Below, piece by piece: positions 42,122-50,306 of a stretch of 64,000 nt of DNA. Source of the stretch: UBA1447 sp964627535 (GTDB lineage: Bacteria > Bacillota > Clostridia > Oscillospirales > Acutalibacteraceae); the NCBI GenBank assembly GCA_964627535.1, contig CAZVJW010000004.1, positions 1 through 64,000 of the forward strand, written 5' to 3'. A program made the position numbers and the translations under genes. Each line of letters opens with the position of its first letter. Position 1 is the stretch's first letter. The notes under the pieces were generated by a model that did no database searches, had not been told where the DNA came from, and saw nothing but the letters and a program-made list of their open reading frames with translations.

Positions 42122-44410
42122 ATGGCACCAAAAAACAAGAAATCCGCCGTAAAAAAGAAGAACGAAAAAAAGAACAGGCAAAAAGCAGCTTTGGCGGCGA
42201 AGGAAGCGCTGCAACGCAAAAATGCGTCTGAAACCGCCGTAAACGAAGCAAAGAAAACAACGGAAAAAGCGACGGCGTCTTTTAGTAAAGAAGATAAGAA
42301 AAAAGAAAAACAACGGCTGAAAGAGAAAAAAGAAAAAGAAAAGCGCGAAAAATGGCAGATCAAAAGACATGCAAAGATACAGAAGATAAAAGACAAAAAG
42401 AAGGCAGCTGAGGCTGCCGATAAAAAAAAGAAGACCTCTCCGCCTGCTGCGAAACCCGAAAAGGATATGAAACAAAAGCCTGTAAAAGAAAAGAAACAGG
42501 AAGCACAAAAAGCTCCGAACCCGGAAAAGAAAAGCGAAAAATCAGATGCGGAAAAATCCGATAAAAATAAATTGAATACAAGCCGGGTTTTTGCCGGTGC
42601 TAACGAAAAGACCCCCCCGCAGCCTGAAAGAATAATGAAACCCGGAGCGGCACCGCCGGCTGCCGAAGTAAAAACAGAATTATCCCCGGTAAACGAGCCT
42701 GCTGAAAAGCGGGTTATTTCAAATGCAGGGGAGATAATATCGGCAGCCGAAGATCCAAAAGCAGCCCAAGCAACGGAAGATGCCCCAGCGGTAGAAGCAG
42801 CCCCCTTGGATGAACCCGCAGGGGACGGCTTCCACGCCGTCCCGGAAAAAGAAGACCCTTCTGAGGAATGTCCGGAAAAAATAGAGGAACAACCGGAAGA
42901 GATAACGGTATTTCAAGAAACCGTGACCGAAGAAATCATCTCTATTGAAGAAGAAACAATAGTCCTTGATGGTTGGCAAGAGCTTGCTCCTGTCATTGAC
43001 GAAACAGATGAACCTGTCGGTCTTGCAGGGGACGGGTATTCCGCCCCGGTTATTAACGAGCCAACTATCGAATCCGAACCTGTAATTGAAGAGATATTCG
43101 AATACGAAGAAATTCAGGAAGAACCTGAAAGGGACGGCTATTCCGACCCGGATATTGGCGAACCAACTATCGAATCCGAACCTGTAATTGAAGAAATATT
43201 CGAATACGAAGAAATTCAGGGAAAAAATGAAGATGATGGCTTTTCCGCCCCGATTATGGGCGAAACCGATGATGAATCCGCGGAGGTTAAATCAGATGCT
43301 GATATAACAGCCGAAAATCCAACAGATGAAACCGGTGATATTCATAATGAAACAACAGAAGAGCCGGCAGACGACAAACAAGAGAATAGTGCTTGGTGGA
43401 CATTTACGCCTATCATTGAACAAGAAGAAACCATCGTTGCGGATGAACCTTTCGAAACAAATGATGAAATAAATGCGGAACCGGTCGTGGAAGAATTTAC
43501 TGCAGTCGAAGAAGAGACCGGAAAATCCGCAGAAGAAGAACCGGACATTGTTGAAGAACAAGCCGAACCAGATGAAATTAAGGCTGCTGTTCCCGCTGCT
43601 CCCGGGATTATTAATACATTTGAAGAAAAAGAAAAGCCCCAAAAGGTAAAAAGACAAAAGAGCGAAGCGGGTAAAAAGACTTTCGTTTTTATCTCCGGAA
43701 AGTTAACGGAAATAAAAAATAAAACAGAAGAGCTGCCGAAACGGACCAAAAAAATGATGTTATTTGCGGCTGTTTTTATAGCTGTAATATTAGTTGCGCT
43801 AATTACTGTTTCCGTTATCAATCACACAATGCCGGAAAACTCGGTCCCGATGTATAAGGGCTTAACCGAAGAATCCGTAAATGTTCGGGATATTAATATT
43901 GAACTTGACGAGCAGCTTGAAAGGTCAGCGGCTACAAAGGTTAAAGGCAATACAGGCGCATTCAAATTCTTCGCCAACAACGACCTGATGATCAATGAAT
44001 GGTATGACAAAATACCGCTTGTTCTGGGCAATGTTGAATCGAATAAATGTGATTTTCTTGTAACAATCCTCGACAGCAGCGATACTATAGTTTACCGTTC
44101 AATGGGAATAAAACCGGGTTATTATTTACCGTCAATACGTTTGTTTGACATAATACCGTACGGAGAAAATGACCTGACATTGGTTGTTGCGGCATATAAC
44201 CCTGAGACTTATAAAAATGTCGGTGTGCAGCGTATGAAATTAAAGTTGGTGATTGGATTTGAGCAAACCACAGAACAAGTCGCGGAGCAAACAACAGAAA
44301 CTGAAACGGAATTCTCAACAGAACCTGTTACAGAAAATTCAGCGGAACCCTCAGCAGAGCTTACCGCAGGATTCTCAACCGATTTTGCAGCAGAAAACCC
44401 GACAGGGTAG
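42122..44410 (+). CDS. Single-pass membrane protein with Lys-rich and Glu-rich cytoplasmic parts
   Basis: 762 residues in four zones. Residues 1-150 are extremely basic (KKKNEKKNRQKAALAAKEA and similar). Residues about 180-500 are acidic, with a 34-residue repeat (EPTIESEPVIEEIFEYEEIQ, twice) and four DG(F/Y)-type motifs encoded by a palindromic DNA repeat. A transmembrane helix (MLFAAVFIAVILVALITVSV, about 545-564) follows. The final zone is an extracellular domain with KCDFLVTILDSSDTIVYRS and GIKPGYYLPSIRLFDI, then a Thr/Glu/Ser-rich tail. The extracellular domain is paralogous to that of the next protein. The charge pattern could let it bind both the acidic peptidase tail and the basic helix rod inside the cell. 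A C7 tract (42612-42618) lies in the basic part. The start follows GGAGAG. Confidence 0.75.
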   Translation: MAPKNKKSAVKKKNEKKNRQKAALAAKEALQRKNASETAVNEAKKTTEKATASFSKEDKKKEKQRLKEKKEKEKREKWQIKRHAKIQKIKDKKKAAEAADKKKKTSPPAAKPEKDMKQKPVKEKKQEAQKAPNPEKKSEKSDAEKSDKNKLNTSRVFAGANEKTPPQPERIMKPGAAPPAAEVKTELSPVNEPAEKRVISNAGEIISAAEDPKAAQATEDAPAVEAAPLDEPAGDGFHAVPEKEDPSEECPEKIEEQPEEITVFQETVTEEIISIEEETIVLDGWQELAPVIDETDEPVGLAGDGYSAPVINEPTIESEPVIEEIFEYEEIQEEPERDGYSDPDIGEPTIESEPVIEEIFEYEEIQGKNEDDGFSAPIMGETDDESAEVKSDADITAENPTDETGDIHNETTEEPADDKQENSAWWTFTPIIEQEETIVADEPFETNDEINAEPVVEEFTAVEEETGKSAEEEPDIVEEQAEPDEIKAAVPAAPGIINTFEEKEKPQKVKRQKSEAGKKTFVFISGKLTEIKNKTEELPKRTKKMMLFAAVFIAVILVALITVSVINHTMPENSVPMYKGLTEESVNVRDINIELDEQLERSAATKVKGNTGAFKFFANNDLMINEWYDKIPLVLGNVESNKCDFLVTILDSSDTIVYRSMGIKPGYYLPSIRLFDIIPYGENDLTLVVAAYNPETYKNVGVQRMKLKLVIGFEQTTEQVAEQTTETETEFSTEPVTENSAEPSAELTAGFSTDFAAENPTG
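42818..43253 (+). repeat. GTAGGGG-type palindromic repeats read in frame in the coding region
   Basis: Four segments resemble the intergenic palindrome at 45624: 42818-42845 (GGGACGGC..GCCGTCCC), 43025-43049, 43127-43152 and 43231-43253. Each encodes DG(F/Y) plus small residues (GDGFHAVP, GDGYSAPV, RDGYSDPD, DDGFSAPI). The last three are spaced exactly 102 bp apart. Confidence 0.6.
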
Positions 44411-44915
44411 TATTGTCACCGCGGAAAATAAAATAAAAATATTAGTTGTTTCGTTGACGGCATGCATATTGGTGATTTTGCTTGCCGTCATCTTGGTAAA
44501 AACAGGGGTTTTTGACATTGTTGGCGGGATGTTTGTACCGGGGGGCAAAGCGCAAACCGGAACAATACCGATAAGCGACGGCCTCAATGACGTGAAAAAT
44601 GTTCCAAAAGGTGAGGTAAGGTACCGAATAAACAAGACGGTAACTTTTCAAAACGGATATGAGCAAGGCGATATAATGCTTGAAAATCCGGCATCCTGTG
44701 AATTTTCCATGGTATTTTCTTTTTATACCGAGGACAGTACACTGATATATGAATCACCGATTTTAAAACCGGGGGAATATCTTTTTAAAGACAAACTTAA
44801 AAAGAAACTTAAAAAAGGTGTTTATAAATGTGCATACAAAGTAACGGCATATAATTCCGATGACGTAATCGCAGGCGAAACCGGAGGGTACCTTACAATA
44901 ACAGTTAAAAATTGA
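44385..44915 (+). CDS. Single-pass membrane protein paralogous to the preceding extracellular domain
   Basis: About 176 residues. The frame is open back to 44253 and overlaps the upstream gene, but no ATG exists in it; TTG 44385 is my best guess, without a good ribosome binding site. A transmembrane helix ILVVSLTACILVILLAVILV is followed by an extracellular domain. That domain has TFQNGYEQGDIMLENPASC, SMVFSFYTEDSTLIYES and PILKPGEYLFKDKLKKKLKK, then VYKCAYKVTAYNSDD and the end GGYLTITV. The order (N..C.F, D(S/T)..IY.S, KPG.YL, AYN, final strand) matches the extracellular part of the previous protein, so the two are paralogues. Both helices carry the domain outside. It is the last gene of the 31-kb block. 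Confidence 0.7.
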   Translation: MQQKTRQGSIVTAENKIKILVVSLTACILVILLAVILVKTGVFDIVGGMFVPGGKAQTGTIPISDGLNDVKNVPKGEVRYRINKTVTFQNGYEQGDIMLENPASCEFSMVFSFYTEDSTLIYESPILKPGEYLFKDKLKKKLKKGVYKCAYKVTAYNSDDVIAGETGGYLTITVKN

Positions 44916-44940
44916 TCCCCGCTTGAAATGGGTGAATTTT

Positions 44941-45627
44941 ATGTCCGTACAAAACGATCTGAAACTATTTTTGCTGAACCTCGGCGTCACCGATGTCGGG
45001 TTTACACACATTGATGACGGCGATTTCGGTTCACTGAAATATGCCGTGAGTGTTGTTGTCAAACTCTCAGATGCTGTTATCGAAGAGGTTGATATTGCCC
45101 CGACACATACCTATTTTAACCATTACCGCACCGTTAATACTTTTATTGACCGGATTTTGCTCGAAGCGGGGATTTATTTGGAAAAATCGGGGTACCGATA
45201 TATCCCTGTCGCCGCGTCTCAAAGTATTAACGACAAGGGCCGGAATTTTAACGGCAGGTACTCGCACAAAAAAATCGCCTGTTTCGCGGGGCTCGGCACC
45301 GTCGGCAAAAACTCGCTATTTCTGCACAAAACTTACGGGGCGCGGGTAAGGTTGGGCACGCTGATAACCGACTGCCCCTTTGAAACGGAATCTTTTACAA
45401 CCGTTTCCCCCTGTAAAGACTGTAACATCTGCACCGTTGCCTGTCCGGCGAAAGCCATTTCGGGCAAGGCGTGGACGCCTGAAACAAAACGGGAGGATAT
45501 TTTTTCGCCCGAAAAGTGCAGCGAATATATGAAAACAGCTTTCAGCGATATCGGTCGGGGTGCTGTCTGCGGCATATGCATAGCCGTCTGCCCGTTCAGC
45601 AACGGTAAGCGCCGGATCGATATGTAG
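44941..45627 (+). CDS. QueG-like (epoxyqueuosine reductase-related) Fe-S protein
   Basis: 228 residues with two ferredoxin-type 4Fe-4S motifs, CKDCNICTVACPAKAI near 160 and CGICIAVCPFSNGKR near 210. The N-terminal half resembles the QueG B12/reductase region: VGFTHIDDGDF, then KIACFAGLGTVGKNSLFLH near 115 and GARVRLGTLITDCPFE. Full-length QueG has about 350-380 residues with C-terminal HEAT repeats. This protein lacks them and belongs to the short QueG-like group, whose substrates are mostly unknown. I chose the ATG behind GGGTGA; another ATG six codons earlier is less well placed. It follows the surface cluster by 25 bp on the same strand. It may ride on that transcript without sharing its function. 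Confidence 0.8.
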   Translation: MSVQNDLKLFLLNLGVTDVGFTHIDDGDFGSLKYAVSVVVKLSDAVIEEVDIAPTHTYFNHYRTVNTFIDRILLEAGIYLEKSGYRYIPVAASQSINDKGRNFNGRYSHKKIACFAGLGTVGKNSLFLHKTYGARVRLGTLITDCPFETESFTTVSPCKDCNICTVACPAKAISGKAWTPETKREDIFSPEKCSEYMKTAFSDIGRGAVCGICIAVCPFSNGKRRIDM

Positions 45628-45649
45628 GGGACGGGTCCTCCGTCCCGCG
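45624..45649. repeat. GTAGGGG dispersed palindrome, intergenic copy
   Basis: GTAGGGGACGGGTCCTCCGT then CCCGCG. The stem GGGACGG/CCGTCCC (45628-45646) has a 5-base loop. It begins inside the stop region of the QueG-like gene. It belongs to the same family as 16157-16224 and the coding copies at 42818-43253. Confidence 0.65.
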
Positions 45650-45713
45650 TTGAAAATTCAGATCTGGATAAACAGCAAAATTGCCCAATTGGGCTTCAAT
45701 AGGAGGAAAATAA

Positions 45714-46802
45714 ATGTTGAGATTAGGTTTTGTAGGTTTTGGCGGCATTGCGAACGGTGCGCATGTACCGGCGTGGAAGAAGGTTCCGGGTGTTTCCGCT
45801 GTAGCGGTCTGTGACATCAATCCGGAAAAGCTTGAAAAAGCAAAAACGGTTTTCTCGCCCGAAATCAAGTGCTATGAAAGTTACACAGAAATGATTGATA
45901 ACGAAAACCTTGACATTGTTGATGTCTGTACACCAAATTATCTGCACAGTCCTGTCGCCTGTTATGGGTTAAGCCATGGCGTAAATGTATTGTGCGAAAA
46001 ACCGGATTCCGTCAGCGTTGAAGATGTCATCAAAATGCAGGATGCCGAAAAAGCGTCCGGTAAAAGGCTGATGGTGATCAGAAACAACCGTTATACGATA
46101 GGCTCTCAATACTTAAAGCATGTAGTTGAAAGCGGCGAAGCGGGTGAAATATATGCCGGCAGATGCGGTTGGGTCAGAAAAAGAGGAATTCCCGGCAAAG
46201 GCGGCTGGTTTACAACAAAAGAACAGTCGGGCGGGGGACCGTTAATCGATTTAGGGGTTCATATGATCGACCTTGCCATTTATCTCATGGGCAACCCGAA
46301 GGCGGTTTCCGTTTCGGGCTGTACATACAGCAAGTTTGCGGACAGCGGTGATAAAGCCGATTCGGTGCATGCAAAGTTCGGGGAAGAAAAAGCGGACGGC
46401 ATTTATGACGTGGAGGATTTGGCGATTGGATTTATTAAATTCGATAACGGCGCGAGTCTGCAGATTGAGTTCAGCTGGGCTTCCAACATTAAAAAGGAAG
46501 GCACCTTTGTTGAACTCAGAGGTACAAAGAAAGGCCTTGAGTGGAAGGGCGGAATGATCAATATTTACGATGAAACGAAAAATACCAAGCTGGATATGCT
46601 GAAATATAACGCGCAAGCAAAAAAGTATCATTCCGGTATCGTTCATACCATGCACGGGCATGAGGCGAATATCCTCCATTTTGTTGATGTTGTCACAAAG
46701 GGAACCGAACCCGTTTATAAAATCGAACAGGGCGTCAATATGATAAAAATCCTCACGGGTATATATGAATCGGCCGAAACGGGCAGGGAAGTTGTGCTGT
46801 AA
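45714..46802 (+). CDS. Gfo/Idh/MocA-family oxidoreductase
   Basis: 362 residues behind a perfect AGGAGG. The N-terminal Rossmann fold has RLGFVGFGGIANGAH, then AVAVCDINPEKLE, DVCTPNYLHSPVA and the hallmark VLCEKPDSVSVED near residue 95. The C-terminal domain carries GGGPLIDLGVHMIDLAIYLMG near 175 with the expected aspartate and histidine for an active sugar dehydrogenase. This makes it a better candidate for a working enzyme than the homologue at 12212. The likely substrate is a sugar, inositol or related polyol. It sits about 280 bp before the alpha-mannosidase gene, with repeat-rich DNA between, so joint glycan catabolism is plausible but not proven. Confidence 0.9.
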   Translation: MLRLGFVGFGGIANGAHVPAWKKVPGVSAVAVCDINPEKLEKAKTVFSPEIKCYESYTEMIDNENLDIVDVCTPNYLHSPVACYGLSHGVNVLCEKPDSVSVEDVIKMQDAEKASGKRLMVIRNNRYTIGSQYLKHVVESGEAGEIYAGRCGWVRKRGIPGKGGWFTTKEQSGGGPLIDLGVHMIDLAIYLMGNPKAVSVSGCTYSKFADSGDKADSVHAKFGEEKADGIYDVEDLAIGFIKFDNGASLQIEFSWASNIKKEGTFVELRGTKKGLEWKGGMINIYDETKNTKLDMLKYNAQAKKYHSGIVHTMHGHEANILHFVDVVTKGTEPVYKIEQGVNMIKILTGIYESAETGREVVL

Positions 46803-46816
46803 TCCTCAGCCGCCTA

Positions 46817-46966
46817 ATACTAATCCCTTATAAAAAAATATATCAAAATAATTGGGATTAGTATAGCGGGCGGCAGCTCCTTTGGAAAAGGAGCCTTTCC
46901 CAATTAAGCCCTCTTTTTCAAAGATGGTACGACGATTACTATCGGCGGTGGCGGGCTAAAAGCCCG
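46817..46966. repeat. Repeat-rich intergenic stretch: three inverted repeats
   Basis: First, ATACTAATCCC / GGGATTAGTAT (46817-46827 and 46854-46864), an 11-bp perfect pair around an AT-rich 26-base loop. Second, GCTCCTTT-GGA-AAAGGAGC (46876-46894). Third, CGGGCT-AAA-AGCCCG (46952-46966). No gene is seen in 46803-47083. Confidence 0.6.
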
Positions 46967-46985
46967 ACGGGTGATTATATCCTCC

Positions 46986-47046
46986 GTTTTTCCCAACTTC
47001 TTCTCCACTTCTTCCCGCGGCGCAGCCGCACTTCTCAACTTCTTGT
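46986..47046. repeat. Dispersed pyrimidine-rich repeat with C-GCA-G hairpin, copy B
   Basis: Homologous to 12120-12177: CTTCTCCACTTCTTCCC is shared exactly. The hairpin is GCGGC-GCA-GCCGC (47018-47030) instead of GTGAC-GCA-GTCAC. Two base pairs of the stem therefore differ, both with pairing kept. Confidence 0.75.
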
Positions 47047-47083
47047 CTCGTATAAAGACCACATAACCGAAGGGATGTTAACT

Positions 47084-50000
47084 ATGCTTACTGAAAAACA
47101 AATCGAGCGTATGCTCGGTAAACTCAAAAGGTTTGAATCTATTATCGAACCGTTTATTTTTGAAAAGGTCGGCGAAATTGACTGCGCAGCTTTTAAAACA
47201 ACAGAACAATTCCACGATATTCCTGATGCGTCCCTTTTTATGCCGGTTGAAAAAGGCTGGCACTGGGGCGACGAAGGCGCATATTGCTGGTTTGTGTCAC
47301 AACTGGCTGTCTCGCCGGAACTGGCAGGCAGAGACCTTTTTATCCGTCCGAACATTCAAGGCTATGAAGCGCTTGTTTGGGTGAATGGTGTACCGTTCGG
47401 AACATTTTCCACAAAAATTGTTTTCACAGGTCACGGCAACCATTACTGCGATTTGCTGAAAAAGGCGCCTGAAGCCGGTGAAGTCATTGATATTGCCGTC
47501 GAATATTATGCGGGTCATGCTTACAAAGGCTGCATGCCCCTTGAAGAAGAACCATTGCTTGATTATGACTTTGCCTATAACGGCATCGAAATATGCGTTA
47601 AAAACGAGGAGATTCAGGAGTTCTATTTTAACCTTGTTACGCTCAACCAACTTGTCGATACTATGCCGGCAAACAGCTATCGCCGCGCCGAAGCTGTTAA
47701 CGCTCTTTATAAAATGCACGAAGTTTTATATTATTCCGTTGCGGATACCGACTGGGATACCTTCATCAGTGCCATGCACGAAGCTAAGCCATTTATGAAA
47801 GCGGTTCTTGCATCAACCAATGCCTCGGACGCTCCTTTTGCGGCTGTCATAGGCCATTCGCATATGGATACCGCCTGGCTTTGGCATATTGACGAAACAA
47901 TCAAGAAATGCGCGCGTACCTATTCTAACCAGGTCAGCCTCATGGAGCAGTACCCGGAATATAAATTTATTCAAAGCTCCGCCTGCCATGGGGATATGAT
48001 TCTGACCCATTACCCAACGTTATTTGAAAAAATCAAGGAACTTGTTGCCGCTGGCCGCTATGAGCCGAACGGCGGCGTTTGGGTGGAGTGCGACTGCAAC
48101 ATAACATCGGGTGAATCCATGGTCAGGCAATTCCTTTGGGGGCAAAGGTTTACACGCAAGCATTTTAACTATACCTCCAACTGCTTCTGGCTGCCGGACA
48201 CCTTCGGTTACAGCGCGGCAATACCGCAAATTATGAAAAGCTGCGGGGTCGATTACTTTTTAACCACCAAAATCGGCTGGAACGATACCAATCCATTCCC
48301 GTATGACACCTTCTATTGGCAGGGACTTGACGGCACAAAGGTTTTTGCGCATTTTAACACAACTCACTGCTTTCCGGACGCGGCGACGCTCTCAAGTCAG
48401 CTCAAAGACGGTTACTGCGGCACCATAAGAGAAACAACCGTCACCGACAAGCGTATTGTGGCCTACGGCTTCGGGGACGGCGGCGGCGGCCCGCAGTTTG
48501 AAATGATTGAGCTGGCAAAACGCTGCAAGGATTTAAACGGCGTGCCGAAAGCGGAGCATATGCTCGTCGGCGATGCTATGAAGATAATCGAAGAAACGGC
48601 TGTTAATCCGAACACTTTCACCGGGGAGTTGTATCTTGAGCTCCACAGGGGCACGCTCACCAACCAGCACATCATCAAGCGTAACAACCGCAAGGCCGAA
48701 CTGAGCCTGCGCAATTTGGAATTCTTTACGGTTAACCAAGCAGTCAAAGACGGAGAGGTTGCCGCAAGCACGGCAGTCGAACCGCTGTACAGGCTGATGC
48801 TCATCAACCAGTTCCACGATATTCTGCCCGGCACCTGCATCCCGAAGGCCCATATCCAGTCCAATAAAGAAACCACCGAAATTATTGAAACATCGGCGAA
48901 GCTGATAGCGGAAATGACCTGTTCGACCGAAGCACAGAGCGTTACCCTCACCAACACCCTGTCGTTTGAAAGAACCTCGCCGGTGTTTATCGACAGTGCC
49001 GGAGATTATGTGGTTGAGGGCAATTACAGGCAGCAGCTTTACACCGACCTTGACGGCAAAATGAAGCTGATGGTCAGCGGTGTAAAAATTCCGGCGTTCT
49101 CATCGGTAACATTAAAGCTTGTCAGAGGCGCGGTAAGCAATCATTCGGATTTTTCGCTTTGCGGTAATTGCCTGACGACGCCTTTTGCAAAGGTCGAATT
49201 CGATGACAGAGGCTATATTTCATCGTTTGTAGATACCTGTCTGGGCAGAGAACTCTGCGGCGAGGGTTACCCGCTCAACACCTTCCTTGTTGCCGAGGAT
49301 GTGCCGAAAGCATGGGACAACTGGGATTTGGATTCGGATATTGAGTGCAAGTTTAAAGATTCCGCGGAGCTGATAAGCCGTGAAATCTTTTCACAGGGCG
49401 AGGTTGCCCTTGTGCTGCGCAGCAAGTATAAGGTGACAGCCAAAACATCAATCACCCAGGATATATTCTTCTTTGCCGATACAGCCGAAGTCCGCTTTGA
49501 TACGCTAATGGACTGGCAGGATGACCACCGCTTTATGAAAGCTGCCTTTGACACAAGCATTATGCAGGATTTTGCGCGTTGCGAGGTTCAGTTCGGTTTC
49601 GTCAAACGCCCGACAACCCGCAACAACAGTCTTGAAAAAGCAAAGTTCGAAGTGCTTAACCATAAGTATACGGACCTCTCGGAGGCCCGTTACGGCGTCG
49701 CAATTTTGAACGACTGCAAGTATGCCATCTCCGTTGAAGGTGGCAAAATGCGCCTTTCATTGCATAAGGGCGGCAACCGGCCGGACTTCAGAGGGGATAA
49801 GGGGCTTCACCGCTGCGTCTATTCTTTCCTGCCGCATAACAGCGGGTTCAATGTCAACTCCGTTATCAAGCCCGCTTATGAGCTGAATATCCCGCCTGTC
49901 GTTTCACAGGGTGAATATAAAATCACTAAACTTATTGAAGTTGAAGCCGATAATATCATCGTTGAAACCGTTAAGCCGTGCGAGGATAACGAACGCGCGT

Positions 50001-50185
50001 TTATCGTGAGGATGTACGACGCGGAAGGCGCATATACACGCACCGGCATCAAGTTGTTTGACGGCGCGAAATCCGCCGAAATCACCAATATGCTGGAGGA
50101 ACCCATTGAAGCAATCGCGGATGTTAACGCAATCAACCTTGAATTCCGCCCGTTTGAGATTAAGACGATGAGAGTGTTGTATTAG
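47084..50185 (+). CDS. Alpha-mannosidase, glycoside hydrolase family 38
   Basis: A cytoplasmic, zinc-dependent exo-alpha-mannosidase of 1033 residues. The GH38 N-terminal catalytic domain starts with the metal-binding HSHMDTAWLWHIDET near 260. GGVWVECDCNITSGES near 330 and FWLPDTFGYSAAIPQI near 368 follow; the latter aspartate is the usual catalytic nucleophile. NQFHDILPGTCIPKAH near 580 supplies another metal histidine. The middle and C-terminal domains (about 620-1033) are beta-rich, as in the family, with LHKGGNRPDFRGDKGLHR near 890. There is no signal peptide, so it acts on imported oligosaccharides such as N-glycan fragments. The second ATG (47084) lies nine bases from GAAGGG and was chosen over the first (47075). 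With the fucosidase at 55 kb it points to host- or plant-glycan use. Confidence 0.93.
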   Translation: MLTEKQIERMLGKLKRFESIIEPFIFEKVGEIDCAAFKTTEQFHDIPDASLFMPVEKGWHWGDEGAYCWFVSQLAVSPELAGRDLFIRPNIQGYEALVWVNGVPFGTFSTKIVFTGHGNHYCDLLKKAPEAGEVIDIAVEYYAGHAYKGCMPLEEEPLLDYDFAYNGIEICVKNEEIQEFYFNLVTLNQLVDTMPANSYRRAEAVNALYKMHEVLYYSVADTDWDTFISAMHEAKPFMKAVLASTNASDAPFAAVIGHSHMDTAWLWHIDETIKKCARTYSNQVSLMEQYPEYKFIQSSACHGDMILTHYPTLFEKIKELVAAGRYEPNGGVWVECDCNITSGESMVRQFLWGQRFTRKHFNYTSNCFWLPDTFGYSAAIPQIMKSCGVDYFLTTKIGWNDTNPFPYDTFYWQGLDGTKVFAHFNTTHCFPDAATLSSQLKDGYCGTIRETTVTDKRIVAYGFGDGGGGPQFEMIELAKRCKDLNGVPKAEHMLVGDAMKIIEETAVNPNTFTGELYLELHRGTLTNQHIIKRNNRKAELSLRNLEFFTVNQAVKDGEVAASTAVEPLYRLMLINQFHDILPGTCIPKAHIQSNKETTEIIETSAKLIAEMTCSTEAQSVTLTNTLSFERTSPVFIDSAGDYVVEGNYRQQLYTDLDGKMKLMVSGVKIPAFSSVTLKLVRGAVSNHSDFSLCGNCLTTPFAKVEFDDRGYISSFVDTCLGRELCGEGYPLNTFLVAEDVPKAWDNWDLDSDIECKFKDSAELISREIFSQGEVALVLRSKYKVTAKTSITQDIFFFADTAEVRFDTLMDWQDDHRFMKAAFDTSIMQDFARCEVQFGFVKRPTTRNNSLEKAKFEVLNHKYTDLSEARYGVAILNDCKYAISVEGGKMRLSLHKGGNRPDFRGDKGLHRCVYSFLPHNSGFNVNSVIKPAYELNIPPVVSQGEYKITKLIEVEADNIIVETVKPCEDNERAFIVRMYDAEGAYTRTGIKLFDGAKSAEITNMLEEPIEAIADVNAINLEFRPFEIKTMRVLY

Positions 50186-50214
50186 TCAACTTAGGTCCGG
50201 CATAAACCTCTAAA

Positions 50215-50286
50215 AGTCCCCCTTGTTAAAGGGGGAGACATAAGCCGAAAAAGTTTTTCGGCTATGGCGGTAGCCGGAGGGGGATT
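50215..50286. repeat. Short MITE-like dispersed repeat
   Basis: About 72 bp bounded by AGTCCCCCT and AGGGGGATT (inverted, one G-T). Inside are TCCCCCTT-GTTA-AAGGGGGA (50217-50236) and AGCCGAAAAA-G-TTTTTCGGCT (50243-50263). There is no ORF. It lies between the mannosidase and the esterase. Confidence 0.55.
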
Positions 50287-50306
50287 GAAAAAAGGAGGCC
50301 AACACC

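Noticed and set aside
44923..44940. preQ1 riboswitch upstream of the QueG-like gene
   Set aside because: Only 25 bp separate it from the previous gene, and no pseudoknot-like sequence is seen there.
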